Positions 1-10,453 are shown, counted from the stretch's first letter. The stretch: 64,000 nucleotides of DNA from Acidobacteriota bacterium (GCA_013289955.1 JABCYZ010000001.1:62001-126000); one strand, 5' to 3'. Notes: generated from the letters alone by a model not told the origin. A program made the numbers and translations.

Positions 1-3000
1 TCGAGCAGTTCAAGTTCAACGTGCCAAACCTGCCGCTCTTTGATTCGGGACAAGAAGCTTTTCTTGGGGACTACATAGATATCGTGCCGTCGCCGGCGTT
101 CTTGCCGAGCGGGAATTCGTGGGCGTACAACTTTATGCCCAGCGTGAATCCGCTTTTCCATGCGACTTGGACGGACAACCGGGACGTTGTGCCGCCTCCG
201 CCGGGAGGAAGCTGGGAAAATTACACAGCGCCAGTCGTTGCCGGCGCGATAAGCGTCGAGAATGGCCAACCCCTTCCCGCCTGCGTACCGGGCCAGGAGG
301 GCATGCGCAACCAGAACATTTACACCTCGCAGATTACGGGCGGACTTGTGGTCGGAGCGCCGGGGAACGCCAAGCCGCTGGGGACGACTACTTTTAACGG
401 GAAAACAGTGCCGTTCCAGCGAGCGTTTCCTGTGGAAGCACAGAACTCGACGGCGGGACCGCTCAATGTGCGGTTCACGATTGCAAGCCAGCCGACGGGG
501 GGGACGGCGTCGTTTCTGCAGTTTTCGAAGTTGACGACGCTGGACATCACCATTCCTCCGTACTCGTCGGTGTCGCGGAGCGTGTTTGCTACCTCGACGA
601 ACGCCGAGGCCACCATAACCGTGAATGTGGCTCAGATTACCGCCATTGGCGGATCGGTTGTGAACAACGGGCTTTCGTCGACCGCGGTGCTCAATCCAGA
701 CATCACGAATCCCAACATCACGAATCCGAATATCACCAACCCGAACATTACGAATCCCAATATTACGAACGCGGAAGTCACGAATCCGAATATCACGAAC
801 CCGAACATCACCAATCCGAACATCACAAATCCAAACATCACCAATCCCAACATTACGAACTCGTCGTACCTCAATCCAAACATCACGAACCCGAACATCA
901 CGAATCTAAACGTGGACAATGTCAGCGCGACGAATCCGAACATTACGAATCCGAATATAACGAACCCGAATATCACCAATCCGAACATCACGAATCCCAA
1001 CATTACGAATCCGAACATCACGAACCCGGACATTACGAATGGTTCGATTCAAGATGTGACGTATCCGATCACCAACAACGGGAATACCACGGCGTCCTAC
1101 ACCGTCAAGACGGCTACAAACGGCGCGGTGCCAGGCGGGATCGTATTGCAACTGCTGATTAATAAGCTCTATCAGACGCCGGTGGCGGTGGACTGCGTGC
1201 TTGGCGTGCAAACGCATTGGATCACGGTGGCCAACATCACCAATCCGACGCTATTTACGGCGTCGAATCCGAACATCACGAATCCGGATATCACAAACTC
1301 GGCGCCGAATGAGGCTTCGGTCACCCTGGCCCCGGGCGAAACAGCCTACATAACTTTTCGGGTGGTGAATCCAACGCCGACGGCAACTCCGTTTAATCCG
1401 CTGACGGCGATCGTTCCAGTAGCCGTGCCGCAGGCTGTGAATACGACGACGGTGTTGGCAAACCCTGGGAATCCGAATCTAACAGCGCCGCCTGTCTATC
1501 CGCCGATGACGGTACTGACGACTTTACTGCCCCCGACGGATCGACAAGATACCGGGTACTCTGTGCAGTTGGTCGCCAGCGGGGGGAAGCCGGGCGCAGA
1601 TACGTGGTCGATCGCCGCGGGTGCTTTGCCTCCGGGGATCAACCTGAGCTCGTCTGGTCTCGTATCGGGAACAGCAACGACGCCTGGAAGTTATGGAGTT
1701 ACGATTCGAGCGGTGGATAGCGCCGTGCCGCCAAACGCTGCGACGCAGAACTACACGCTGGGCGTGAGCGTGACGCCACTGACGGAACAAACCGTAATGC
1801 CAGCGGCAGATGGAATTGTGGGCCAGGGCTACGCCGCAACGACACTGACAGTGACCGGTGGAACCGGGCCGTACACTTGGACAGCAACGGGTCTTCCTCC
1901 GGGGCTGGCCATTAATCCGGGTTCTGGACAGATCACGGGCACGCCGACCACCGCCAATCCAAACGGATCGAGCGTGACGGTCAAGGCGACGGACTCGGCG
2001 ACGCCGCCGGAATCCGTGCCTTTTACGACGACGATTGCTATCGGCGCAGTAATCCGAATTGCGCCGACGGTGCTGCCGCCGGGGACGATTGGCGCGCCCT
2101 ACGCGGTACAACTGACGGCAACAGGCGGAATTGGCGGGCTCGTGTTTGGGCCTCCGTCGCCTGCGACGGGAGTGGCGCTAGACAGCAACGGCGCGCTCAC
2201 GATTGCAAACCCGCAGACGGCCTCGGTGACCTTCAGCATTACGGTGCACGACAGCGCCGTGCCCAATTTCCAGTTCCAAACTGCGAATTACACAATCAAT
2301 TTCGCGGGCACGCCCTCGGCAAATGTCTTGTTCGTGACGGAGCCGCCGAATTACGTTGGAGGCCAGATAAACCCGAACAGTCCGGTGCACATACACGTTC
2401 AGGACAATCAAGGAGCGGCGATTGCAGGTGCTCAGGTAACCATGTCGTTTAACGGCACGCCACCGTGCGCTTCAGCGACGTTGAGCGGCACGCTGACGCA
2501 GCAAACGAGCCAGGCCGGAGACATCTTTTTCACGGATCTGAGTGTCGACCACGGCCAGGTTGGCTACACGCTCAAAGCCACGGCGGCTACCGTGTCAGCC
2601 GTTTCGACGCCGTTCAATGTGACGGGCTTCTGCGAAACCGGGAACATGGTTACGGCTCGCCGCAATCACATGGTTCTGGCTCTTGCGAACGGGAAGATTC
2701 TGCTTACGGGCGGGGCGGCGAATGCGGATGCGAGTGGAGTCCTGGCGAGCGCGGAACTGTACGATCCGGTGGCACATAGCTTCGGCACGACGACCGGCCC
2801 AATGAGCACGCCGCGCGCAGATCACACCGTGACACTGCTGCTAAATGGACAGGTGCTGGTGACCGGTGGATTTACCGACACCGCGATCGCGCTATCGAGC
2901 GCGGATCTATATAACCCGACGACAAATACGTTTACCCAGGTGACGGCGCAGATGACGACACCGCGCGCGGAGCACGCGGCAACGCTGCTGGCAAACGGGA

Positions 3001-4790
3001 AAGTGTTGATTACCGGTGGAAACGACAACACCGGCACGGCGCTGGCGAGCGCGGAGATCTTTGATCCCGTCGCGAACACCTTTACCGCTACGACCCATGC
3101 CATGAACAGTGTCCGGCAGGCCCATCACGCGGACCTGCTTCCCAACGGGCAGGTGTTGATCAGCGGCGGTCTGGATACGAACAACAATTCGCTCGCTTCG
3201 GCGGAAATCTACGATCCGGTGGCCGATACATTTACGCTGACCGGGACCATGACCACTGCGCGCGGGAACCATTCGTCCGCGCTGTTGTATACCGGACAAA
3301 TCCTTGTTGCCGGTGGACTTACAGGGCCCGGTACGGGGCTGGTGCTAACTCCAACGGCGGAGCTTTACAATCCTGGTACCGGAACATTTACTCCGACCGC
3401 TAGCATGAGCATCGCTCGCGGGCACTATGCGGGGATCGTGCTGGGTGACGGCACGGATTTCATCTCAGGTGGTGCGACGCTCCCAGCCGGGACAAACGCG
3501 GATATTTACAACCCCGTGACCGGGACGTTTAGTGTAAGCGGGAATTTCACGGCGGTGCAGTCGGGGGCGCGTGAAGCGGTTGCGCCGGATGGTACGGTAC
3601 TGCTGGCGAGCGGCGTCAACAACGCCGTTCCGGCCGTCACCGTTCCGAATTCGGAGCTGTTTTATCCGGCGCCGTTGCCGGCGGGAATCGTGATAACGAC
3701 TCCTGCGGCGTTGCCCGGTGCTTCGCTGAACAAGCCGTACACGCAGATGTTTCTCGAGCACGGAGGTGTGGGACAGGTTACCTGGGTGGGAGATACGTTG
3801 CCCCCCGGCCTTGGCTTGACTTCCAACGGCATTTTGACAGGAACTCCGACTGAAACAGGAGCGTTCAACCTTTTCGTTACGGCGATCGATACCAGTGCGT
3901 CGCCGCAATCGACCACGGTACAGTTCTCGCTGCAAGTGAACGCTCCGCTTACGATCACTACGACGACGCTTCCGAACGGAGTGGTTGGAGCGGCTTACAA
4001 CAATCCGATTGGGACAACCGGCGGCACGCTACCCGTATCCTTCTCTTTGGCCACTGCGTCATTTCCTCCGGGCCTGACTATCACGCAGCCTGCACAAGGG
4101 GCACAGACAGGCGCTCTGGCGGGGACACCGACGACGGCGGGGACCTACAGCTTCTCCGAGACGGTGATCGATCAGTCAAATCCCCAGCAGACGGCGACAC
4201 AGAATTACACGGTCACCATCTTTACCGCGCTGGCAGGGACAACACCGAACACGCTGCCCACGGGGACGGCGAATGGAGCGTATTCGCAAAATATGACTTC
4301 GACTGGCGGGGTTCCACCTTACGCCTATCAACTTGCCGGGTCCCCCGGAAATGCGTTGCCGCCGGGGATGAATCTCTCCTCCGCCGGCGTATTGAATGGC
4401 ACGCCCACCAGCGCTGGAACGTTTGGGTTTGAGATTTTGGGATCGGACAGTTCGGTTCCCGCACAGGGTTACAGCGAACTCTTAACCGTTAGTTTCCGTC
4501 CTCAGCCGCCCACCGGGCTTATCTCGGCTCATGTGAACGGTACATCGGTCGTGAATCTCGGTTGGAACGCCAGTATTTCCGGCGGGGTCACAAGCTACAA
4601 CGTCTACCGCGGAACGACCTCAGGCGGGCCTTACACCCTAATTGGGTCGGGGATTGCAACGACCAATTTCACGGACGGAAACGCCGCACCTGGCACGACG
4701 GTCTACTACGTTGTGACTGCGGTTGCGCCAGGAACACCTTCAAATCTGGAGAGTGCAAATTCGGCTGAACTGGCAGTTCCCGTGAACTGA
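1..4790 (+). CDS. Large secreted repeat protein (NPNITN repeats, Ig-like, Kelch, FN3), 5' partial
   Basis: The frame is open to the left edge and the GTG at 21 has no ribosome binding site, so the N-terminus lies outside the window. In order, counting from 21: about residues 225-340 are runs of NPNIT/NPDIT pentads; about 490-770 hold three Ig-like putative domains (He_PIG type, with LPPG and SG/TGT..T motifs); about 770-870 are a bacterial Ig-like domain; about 875-1210 hold seven Kelch-like units ending in LLTGG/LVTGG-type strands, enough for a seven-bladed propeller; about 1225-1490 hold more He_PIG domains; the last 95 residues are fibronectin type III. It is probably exported and cell-surface or extracellular, acting in adhesion or glycan binding; no enzyme function can be assigned. 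It converges with the kinase gene, 23 bp away. Confidence 0.85.
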   Translation, partial: EQFKFNVPNLPLFDSGQEAFLGDYIDIVPSPAFLPSGNSWAYNFMPSVNPLFHATWTDNRDVVPPPPGGSWENYTAPVVAGAISVENGQPLPACVPGQEGMRNQNIYTSQITGGLVVGAPGNAKPLGTTTFNGKTVPFQRAFPVEAQNSTAGPLNVRFTIASQPTGGTASFLQFSKLTTLDITIPPYSSVSRSVFATSTNAEATITVNVAQITAIGGSVVNNGLSSTAVLNPDITNPNITNPNITNPNITNPNITNAEVTNPNITNPNITNPNITNPNITNPNITNSSYLNPNITNPNITNLNVDNVSATNPNITNPNITNPNITNPNITNPNITNPNITNPDITNGSIQDVTYPITNNGNTTASYTVKTATNGAVPGGIVLQLLINKLYQTPVAVDCVLGVQTHWITVANITNPTLFTASNPNITNPDITNSAPNEASVTLAPGETAYITFRVVNPTPTATPFNPLTAIVPVAVPQAVNTTTVLANPGNPNLTAPPVYPPMTVLTTLLPPTDRQDTGYSVQLVASGGKPGADTWSIAAGALPPGINLSSSGLVSGTATTPGSYGVTIRAVDSAVPPNAATQNYTLGVSVTPLTEQTVMPAADGIVGQGYAATTLTVTGGTGPYTWTATGLPPGLAINPGSGQITGTPTTANPNGSSVTVKATDSATPPESVPFTTTIAIGAVIRIAPTVLPPGTIGAPYAVQLTATGGIGGLVFGPPSPATGVALDSNGALTIANPQTASVTFSITVHDSAVPNFQFQTANYTINFAGTPSANVLFVTEPPNYVGGQINPNSPVHIHVQDNQGAAIAGAQVTMSFNGTPPCASATLSGTLTQQTSQAGDIFFTDLSVDHGQVGYTLKATAATVSAVSTPFNVTGFCETGNMVTARRNHMVLALANGKILLTGGAANADASGVLASAELYDPVAHSFGTTTGPMSTPRADHTVTLLLNGQVLVTGGFTDTAIALSSADLYNPTTNTFTQVTAQMTTPRAEHAATLLANGKVLITGGNDNTGTALASAEIFDPVANTFTATTHAMNSVRQAHHADLLPNGQVLISGGLDTNNNSLASAEIYDPVADTFTLTGTMTTARGNHSSALLYTGQILVAGGLTGPGTGLVLTPTAELYNPGTGTFTPTASMSIARGHYAGIVLGDGTDFISGGATLPAGTNADIYNPVTGTFSVSGNFTAVQSGAREAVAPDGTVLLASGVNNAVPAVTVPNSELFYPAPLPAGIVITTPAALPGASLNKPYTQMFLEHGGVGQVTWVGDTLPPGLGLTSNGILTGTPTETGAFNLFVTAIDTSASPQSTTVQFSLQVNAPLTITTTTLPNGVVGAAYNNPIGTTGGTLPVSFSLATASFPPGLTITQPAQGAQTGALAGTPTTAGTYSFSETVIDQSNPQQTATQNYTVTIFTALAGTTPNTLPTGTANGAYSQNMTSTGGVPPYAYQLAGSPGNALPPGMNLSSAGVLNGTPTSAGTFGFEILGSDSSVPAQGYSELLTVSFRPQPPTGLISAHVNGTSVVNLGWNASISGGVTSYNVYRGTTSGGPYTLIGSGIATTNFTDGNAAPGTTVYYVVTAVAPGTPSNLESANSAELAVPVN
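691..1039 (+). repeat. In-frame 15-bp tandem repeats encoding NPNIT pentads
   Basis: Roughly 23 degenerate 15-bp units (aayccnaayathacn type) encode Asn-Pro-Asn-Ile-Thr, broken by short variants (AEVT, SSYL, LNVDNVSAT). A smaller block recurs at about 1225-1300. The five-residue period with Ile at a fixed place resembles a pentapeptide-repeat beta-helix. Codons vary between units, so the repeat is not a fresh slippage product. Confidence 0.85.
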
Positions 4791-4813
4791 CGCCCGGCAG
4801 CACACCGGGAGGT

Positions 4814-7738
4814 TTAGTGCGCGCCAAGACGGCGCTGGGCGTCTGCGACGAGCGGATCACCAGCGCCTTTTTCTTTGATGGCAAGGAAGGATTTGTAGGA
4901 CTCAGAGGCACCGGGGCTGTTCAGACCTTCGCGGGCGCGGCCTTGGTAGTAATAAACCACGGGCAGGACGTGATAGCTGGGGACATCGTCGAGAAACACG
5001 GAAGTGGCTTCGCCGCGGCGGGTCAGGCAAATATCGAATTCCGAGGAAGCCTCTGTAAACGCCCCGGCATCGAGATAGGCCCGGCCCATATCAAAACGGC
5101 CAAGCCAGGTGTCGGCGAGTTTTTGCGCTTCCTGGAAAGTATTCAGGGCGTCGCGCGCGTTTCCGTTTTTGAGCTGTGCTTCGCCAGCAATTAACTTCGC
5201 GTAGGCTTGAGGCTCGTTTTCGATGCGTTGCGAGAGGGGCGCCACGATTTGCAGAGCTTTCGCGTCCTGTCCCGCAGCCAGATAGACCTGCGCCGAGCGG
5301 TATAAAACTCTGGGGTCTTTGCTGCCTGCGGACGCCTTGCTGGCGGAAGAGAGGGCTTCTTGCGTTTTTCCCAGCGTCATTTGCACGAGAGCGAGTATTG
5401 CCGTGCGAGCCGCGACGGATTCCGGATCTTTGGCCGCGAGATCGACTTTGATGGCTTTCTCAAGAATAGCTGCCGCGTCCGTTAGCTTTCCTTCGTACTG
5501 AGCCAGGTCCGCGAGTCCGGTAGCCGCGATCGACGCACCGTACGGGCTTACCGCCTGAAGCTTTCCATAGTCTTCCGCAGCCTCGGCCGTGTGGCCGAGG
5601 CCCAATTCCGCGAGCGCCATAGTCCGGAAGGCCTGATCAAATTTCGGGTTCTCCTGAAGAATCGCCTGCGCTTCCTTACGCGCGGTCTCAAAATCCCCGG
5701 CATAGAGCGCGTACATCGAGTAGTTCACTCGCTGAAGAGCGCTGTGAGGAGTGATCTCCAGCGCGCGCTTCTGTTCTTCAAGAGCCTTGTTCATATCACG
5801 ACCTAGGAAATAAGCCATCGCCAGATTGGCGTGCCCGGCGGTGTCGGCGGGATATTGACTGACCAAAGCGGACAATTCCTCCATCGCCTTCGGCTGGTTC
5901 CGCGTGAACAGATAGTAGCCGCTGCGCGTGCGGTACTTTTCGCGGTCCGTCATACGGTCGATATGCGACATCGCCAAGCCGTAATACTTCTCGGCGTCCT
6001 GGTGTTTTCCAAGATTGCTGTAGATGGCTGCCATCCCCGCGTACGCACGGCCCAGGTTGGGATCCAGTTCCGCAGCCTGACTGTACGCTTTCAGTGCGTC
6101 ATCCCATCGGGCAGCCTGCTGAAAATCCTGGCCAACGGCATAAGCGTGAGCGGCCTCGAGCGAGCCTGCGCTGAAGGTCTCTGCCGCGGACTGTTGGGCG
6201 GACTCCGGGGTGGTATCGCCCAGTCCCTTGCGAAGGCTCTCCGCGAGCTTTCCGGCAGCGCCCAGCACTTCTTGTTTGTTCGAGGCGTTTCTTTGTTCTG
6301 TGAGGATCGTTTTGCCGGTCGCAGGATCCAGGGTGGCCACATAAACCCTGTAGCCGTTTCCATCCTTCGTGATGGACCCCGCCACGACGGCGTTCACACC
6401 TTCGCGCACCGCAACGAGCTGCGCCAAAGATGCGTCCATGTGCGTGGCGGCAGGCTGGAGCCGCGCGGCGTCCTTGCGCGCTTGGCCGCGATTGAAAGAC
6501 GAGATGAACGGCGCGCCCTCGAGGGCGATGCCGAGCATGGGTTCGAGTGTTCCGTCAAATACCGAGTCACCGGTCTTGTTGTCGAAATCGGCGATGAGCA
6601 GGGTCACCGGTGTATGAGGAGCGGAGGGAGGGGGACTTATTCTCGAGCGGTAGAAGAAAATGCCCGCGACCACAGCGACTCCCAGTCCAGCGGCCACCCA
6701 TTTTTGGTAGGCTGGCAGAGTGGACGACCGGGGAGCAACGACGCGCGTCCCGGCCGCAGGCCCTTGCCACATTTCGATCTGGTGCAGCAATTCCCCTGCG
6801 CTGGCAAACCGCTTCTGGGGGTCGATTTCGAGACACTTGCGCACAATGTCGCTGAGGGGCCGCGGAATTGTTTTGTCGAGTTCGTCGAGGGGCCGGGCAG
6901 GCTCGTTGGTGCGCTTCCAGAGCTTGCCCATGGTGGTGTCCGCGTCGAAGGGCACCTGCCCGCTCAGCATTTCATAGAAAATAATTCCCATGCTGAAGAG
7001 ATCCGAACGGGCATCCAGTGACTGGCCTTTGGCCTGTTCGGGGGACATATAATCCGGCGTGCCGATCAAGGCGCCGGTTTGCGTCATGCCTGCGCCAAGC
7101 ATCGAGCGCGCAATGCCGAAGTCCATCACGTAAGCGCGGCCGTTCTTATCCAGCATGATGTTTTGGGGTTTCAGATCGCGATGGATGACGCCCTCATGGT
7201 GTGCCGCTTCGAGCGCGCGGCAGACCTGCGCGAGGATGTTCGCCGCTGCGGGCGGCTCGATTTTTTTCTTTCGGCGAAGGGTGCTTTGCAAGTTCTCGCC
7301 TTCGATATACTCCATGGTGATGAACTTGATTCCGTCGGCCTGGCCCAGATCAAAAATGCGAATGACGTTCTTGTGCGTGATTTGCCTTGCCAGGATCAAT
7401 TCCTGCTTGAAGCGCCGTAGAATCTCCGGATTGGCGGCCATATCGGCGCGAATCACTTTGATTGCTACTTGGCGTTCCAGCTCTTTGTCGTGGGCCTGGT
7501 AGACGGCGCCCATGCCGCCTTGCCCGAGCAGGCGGATGATTTCGTAGCGGCTGCCAATAGAAGTGCCTGGACTCAGTTGAGCCAGAGGCGTGCTGGAAAT
7601 GATGCCCCCCGCCGCGGGCACAGACCAGCCTTGCCCGCTCGTGGCCAGGGTCTGGTCACTGAGCGGCAACGGCGTCGTGCACTTTTCGCACTGCACCGAG
7701 TTTTCCGGATTTTCGTAGCTACACTCTGGGCAAACCAT
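4814..7738 (-). CDS. Membrane Ser/Thr protein kinase with zinc ribbon and TPR sensor region
   Basis: The 974-residue protein starts with a zinc ribbon (CPEC...CEKC). A Hanks-type kinase domain follows at about 65-330: glycine loop GQGGMGAVY, catalytic Lys in VAIKVI, HRDLKPQN, DFG and SPEQA, all intact, so an active enzyme is expected. One membrane helix at about 345-365 precedes a periplasmic or extracytoplasmic part with an adenylate-cyclase-like segment and many TPR units (about 500-970). This PknB-like plan with C-terminal TPRs is common in acidobacteria. I chose the ATG at 7738 because it starts the zinc ribbon directly; a GTG lies three codons upstream. It is probably monocistronic. Substrates are unknown. 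Confidence 0.93.
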   Translation of the reverse strand: MVCPECSYENPENSVQCEKCTTPLPLSDQTLATSGQGWSVPAAGGIISSTPLAQLSPGTSIGSRYEIIRLLGQGGMGAVYQAHDKELERQVAIKVIRADMAANPEILRRFKQELILARQITHKNVIRIFDLGQADGIKFITMEYIEGENLQSTLRRKKKIEPPAAANILAQVCRALEAAHHEGVIHRDLKPQNIMLDKNGRAYVMDFGIARSMLGAGMTQTGALIGTPDYMSPEQAKGQSLDARSDLFSMGIIFYEMLSGQVPFDADTTMGKLWKRTNEPARPLDELDKTIPRPLSDIVRKCLEIDPQKRFASAGELLHQIEMWQGPAAGTRVVAPRSSTLPAYQKWVAAGLGVAVVAGIFFYRSRISPPPSAPHTPVTLLIADFDNKTGDSVFDGTLEPMLGIALEGAPFISSFNRGQARKDAARLQPAATHMDASLAQLVAVREGVNAVVAGSITKDGNGYRVYVATLDPATGKTILTEQRNASNKQEVLGAAGKLAESLRKGLGDTTPESAQQSAAETFSAGSLEAAHAYAVGQDFQQAARWDDALKAYSQAAELDPNLGRAYAGMAAIYSNLGKHQDAEKYYGLAMSHIDRMTDREKYRTRSGYYLFTRNQPKAMEELSALVSQYPADTAGHANLAMAYFLGRDMNKALEEQKRALEITPHSALQRVNYSMYALYAGDFETARKEAQAILQENPKFDQAFRTMALAELGLGHTAEAAEDYGKLQAVSPYGASIAATGLADLAQYEGKLTDAAAILEKAIKVDLAAKDPESVAARTAILALVQMTLGKTQEALSSASKASAGSKDPRVLYRSAQVYLAAGQDAKALQIVAPLSQRIENEPQAYAKLIAGEAQLKNGNARDALNTFQEAQKLADTWLGRFDMGRAYLDAGAFTEASSEFDICLTRRGEATSVFLDDVPSYHVLPVVYYYQGRAREGLNSPGASESYKSFLAIKEKGAGDPLVADAQRRLGAH

Positions 7739-8050
7739 GAATGTCACGCACTGGTGCTGTCAACGTGTTTATTATGTAGCCTTTGCAGGCGAATTCAAAC
7801 ATGCAAAGAGTTTTGTGTTCCGATAGTCGCCTCCGAGGGGCGGAGATTTCGCTACCTTGCCAAGTCACCTGAAGGGTATCGCGCGTTGAAGAAAAAGAGT
7901 GCCAACCTGTTTTGTGCCTGGCGCAGACTGCAGAATTCCATTTCTGTAAGCCGGTCGACGGCCCTCCCGAAGTTTTCCTCAGGTTTGTGAATTCCGCATG
8001 GTATGCTCAACCTATTCCCGTTAGAATCTCCGCGTCTCTTTGTTGCTTTC
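7739..8050. other. Intergenic region between divergent kinase and DUF84 genes
   Basis: About 310 bp with no supportable gene. It holds the candidate kinase promoter at 7771-7799. Short open frames crossing it in several frames lack recognisable protein features. Confidence 0.5.
7771..7799 (-). promoter_or_regulatory. Candidate sigma-70-type promoter for the kinase gene
   Basis: On the minus strand TTTGAA and CATAAT are separated by 17 bp, about 35 bp before the kinase start codon. Both boxes are imperfect. Confidence 0.35.
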
Positions 8051-8647
8051 ATGAAGAAGATCATCGTCGCCGTTGGCAGCATTCGCAAGCCAAAGCTCCG
8101 AGCGGTTACGGAAGCTCTGAAAGCCTTTGCGCCGAAACTTGTTCCAGACGGCGATTTCGAAGTGGTGGGCTTGGAAGTTGGGAGCGGCGTAAGCTCCACG
8201 CCTTCCTCCTGCGAAGAGTTGATGCGCGGAGCCCGCCAGCGCGTCGAAGCGCTCATGCAGGCGGCACGCGAAACTCGCAAGCCGTGGCGCTACTTCGTGG
8301 GCCTGGAGGGCGGTCTCGAGGTATTGCAGGATGACAGAAGCCGGCGCGTTTTCCTGGAAAGCTGGGCCTATGTGAGCGACGGCGCGCGAGGCTTCTACGG
8401 GCGTTCCGGCGGCATCGAACTACCTGAAGAGCTCGCCCACGAGGTACTGGAGCGCGGCTTCGATCTGTCGGATGCCATGGATCGGTTGGCAGGTGCGATT
8501 GGCATTCGCGACGGGCAGGGCGCTTGGGGAGTTCTCTCGTCGGATTTGATTCAGCGGGACGAATCTTTTCGCATTGCGGTTATCACGGCGTTCGCGCCAT
8601 TCTACAATGCGAAGATGTATGGCAGGGCCAGCAACTCCGCGAGTTAG
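8051..8647 (+). CDS. DUF84 / YjjX-type inosine-xanthosine triphosphatase
   Basis: The 198-residue protein matches the DUF84 family of non-canonical purine NTPases, which hydrolyse ITP/XTP to keep deaminated purines out of nucleic acids. Seen in sequence: N-terminal [14 protein letters not shown] (family V-x-S-x-N-x-x-K-x-x-A), [12 protein letters not shown] (usual SGV..QP), FVGLEGG and a closing [13 protein letters not shown] segment. The GSI-R-KPK version departs slightly from the usual Asn. I preferred the ATG at 8051 over an upstream ATG at 8003 that would add a non-homologous 16-residue leader. Thymidine kinase follows 53 bp downstream on the same strand, so a nucleotide-metabolism pair is likely. 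Confidence 0.8.
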   Translation: MKKIIVAVGSIRKPKLRAVTEALKAFAPKLVPDGDFEVVGLEVGSGVSSTPSSCEELMRGARQRVEALMQAARETRKPWRYFVGLEGGLEVLQDDRSRRVFLESWAYVSDGARGFYGRSGGIELPEELAHEVLERGFDLSDAMDRLAGAIGIRDGQGAWGVLSSDLIQRDESFRIAVITAFAPFYNAKMYGRASNSAS

Positions 8648-8700
8648 ATTTTGTGCGAGCAGGGCCACGGGAGACGAGAGTGGACATAGTCAAAGGCAAC

Positions 8701-9321
8701 ATGGGTTGGATCGAAGTTGTGGTCGGCCCGATGTTTTCAGGGAAGAGCGAAGAGCTGATCCGCCGCATGCGCCGCGCCGAGATAGCGCGACAGCGCGTGC
8801 AGATTTTCAAGCCGGCGATTGACGAACGCTATGCGGCCAACGAAATCGTTTCGCATTCGGGGCTGGGCATCTCTTCGGATAACGTGACCAAAGCCTCGGA
8901 AATCATGGAGAAGCTTTCCCCACGCACAGAAGTCATCGGCATCGACGAAGCGCAATTCCTGGGCGAAGAGATTGTGGATGTGTGCACGAAACTCGCCAAT
9001 TTGGGGAAACGCGTCATCGTCGCCGGGCTCGACACCGATTATCGTGGCCGCCCGTTTGAACCGATGCCGCGGCTGCTCGCCATCGCGGAAGAGATTACCA
9101 AGCTGCTGGCTATCTGCATGAGGTGCGGCAATCCCGCCGTGCATACGCAACGGCTGGTGGAGAGCGAAGAGTTGATCGTCGTTGGCGCAGGCGGAATGTA
9201 TGAAGCCCGCTGCCGCCGCTGCTTCGAACCGAATCCCGCGCTGGCCCAGGAAAAAAAGGACGCAGGCCCGCAACTCATGATTCGCAATCGCACCGCCTCT
9301 GCTGGCGGCGCGGGGAACTAG
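8701..9321 (+). CDS. tdk: Thymidine kinase (type II)
   Basis: A 206-residue cytoplasmic salvage enzyme that phosphorylates thymidine with ATP. It has the P-loop [14 protein letters not shown], the DEAQF magnesium/Walker B motif, the [16 protein letters not shown] lasso-proximal segment, and a structural zinc site formed by CMRC and CRRC. Length and motif order are normal for the family. The ATG at 8701 begins directly before the first beta strand ([10 protein letters not shown]); a GTG at 8680 would add seven residues. It follows the DUF84 phosphatase gene in the same direction. Confidence 0.95.
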   Translation: MGWIEVVVGPMFSGKSEELIRRMRRAEIARQRVQIFKPAIDERYAANEIVSHSGLGISSDNVTKASEIMEKLSPRTEVIGIDEAQFLGEEIVDVCTKLANLGKRVIVAGLDTDYRGRPFEPMPRLLAIAEEITKLLAICMRCGNPAVHTQRLVESEELIVVGAGGMYEARCRRCFEPNPALAQEKKDAGPQLMIRNRTASAGGAGN

Positions 9322-9442
9322 TTCCCTACGCGCGTCCGGTGTCAGTTTGTCCGTTCTAGCCGTCATCTCTGCTTGAGCTTGCAGCCCGATTCCTGCAAAC
9401 TGACTCGTTCGCATAGACTGCAAATCCCGATAGTGGAAATTC

Positions 9443-10453
9443 ATGATCATCGAATCCAAGGCACCGACCCGCGTTGATTTTGCTGGAAGCACACTCGACA
9501 TCTGGCCGCTCTACTTGTTTCATCCTGGCTCGGTCACATTAAATGCTGCCATCTCGCGTTACGCCTCCTGCGTGATTCATACGCACGCGCCCTGGGATGA
9601 GCGCATCAAGCTAGTGTCGCGGGACATCAAGAGGGAAGAGGGCTTCGCGTCGTTTGCCGCGCTTGTGAAAACGAAGCGCTACAAGCTGCCGCTTCTTGCG
9701 GAAATCGTGAAATTTTTTCAGCCGCAGGGCGGTTTTACCCTCACTACGGATTCAGAAGCCCCCAACGGCGCGGGCATCGGCGGTTCGAGCGCCATGGCTG
9801 TGGCCATCTGTGCTGCGCTCGACCGCTACACCGGAGCTGGGAAAAGCAAGGTCGACTGGATCCACATCAGCCGCGACGCCGAAGCCATCGTGATCAATGT
9901 TCCCACCGGCACGCAGGACCATTACCCGCCGGCGTTTGGCGGCGCCGCGGCTATCGAGCTCCCGCCGGGAGGCGAACACCGCGTCGAGTTGCGCGTTAAT
10001 CTCGACGAACTGGAACGCCGTATCGCTGTCTGTTACACGGGCAAACCGCGCCAGCACGGCATCAACAATTGGGAAGTCTTTAAGGCGCAGATCAGCGGCA
10101 AGCGCTCCGTGCAAAACAGTTTAGAGCGCATCTCCGAGGTCGCCCAGAAAATGCGCTTCGCCATGGAGAAGCCGGACTGGCACGAAGCCGGACGATTGAT
10201 GCGGGAGGAATGGTCCTTCCGCAAACGAAATCTGCCTACCATTTCGACCAAGAAAATCGATCGAGTGATTGAAGGCGCGCGCCGCAATGGCGCGCTGGCC
10301 GGGAAGGTTTGCGGTGCGGGCGGCGGCGGCTGCGTTGTCCTGCTCATCGAACCGGATGCCCGCAGCCGCGTGGAAGCGGCCATCGTCGAGGCTGGCGGGG
10401 AAGTGTTGCCTGTGACCATAGACCGCCAAGGGGTCCAGGTGATCTCCCGCTAG
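9443..10453 (+). CDS. GHMP-family sugar kinase, heptose-7-phosphate kinase-like
   Basis: A 336-residue GHMP kinase. The N-terminal APTRVDFAGSTLDIWPLY is the substrate-side motif, APNGAGIGGSSAMAVA is the ATP-binding motif 2, and KVCGAGGGGCVVLL is motif 3. The combination resembles D-glycero-D-manno-heptose 7-phosphate kinases and related sugar kinases (HddA-like), not galactokinase, but substrate choice cannot be proven by eye. No heptose isomerase or nucleotidyltransferase lies nearby, so pathway context is missing. The gene is separated from tdk by 121 bp and is probably transcribed alone. Confidence 0.8.
   Translation: MIIESKAPTRVDFAGSTLDIWPLYLFHPGSVTLNAAISRYASCVIHTHAPWDERIKLVSRDIKREEGFASFAALVKTKRYKLPLLAEIVKFFQPQGGFTLTTDSEAPNGAGIGGSSAMAVAICAALDRYTGAGKSKVDWIHISRDAEAIVINVPTGTQDHYPPAFGGAAAIELPPGGEHRVELRVNLDELERRIAVCYTGKPRQHGINNWEVFKAQISGKRSVQNSLERISEVAQKMRFAMEKPDWHEAGRLMREEWSFRKRNLPTISTKKIDRVIEGARRNGALAGKVCGAGGGGCVVLLIEPDARSRVEAAIVEAGGEVLPVTIDRQGVQVISR

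Noticed and set aside
691..1039. CRISPR-like array
   Set aside because: Units are 15 bp with no unique spacers and keep one reading frame encoding NPNIT; it is a coding repeat.
5831..7021. Long + strand open frame (396 codons) opposite the Ser/Thr kinase gene
   Set aside because: It lies wholly inside the kinase coding region on the other strand and has no family motif; the kinase frame is unquestionable.
8524..8700. Upstream extension of thymidine kinase to 265 residues
   Set aside because: It overlaps the DUF84 coding region and the extra residues are not kinase-like; the ATG at 8701 starts the family domain.
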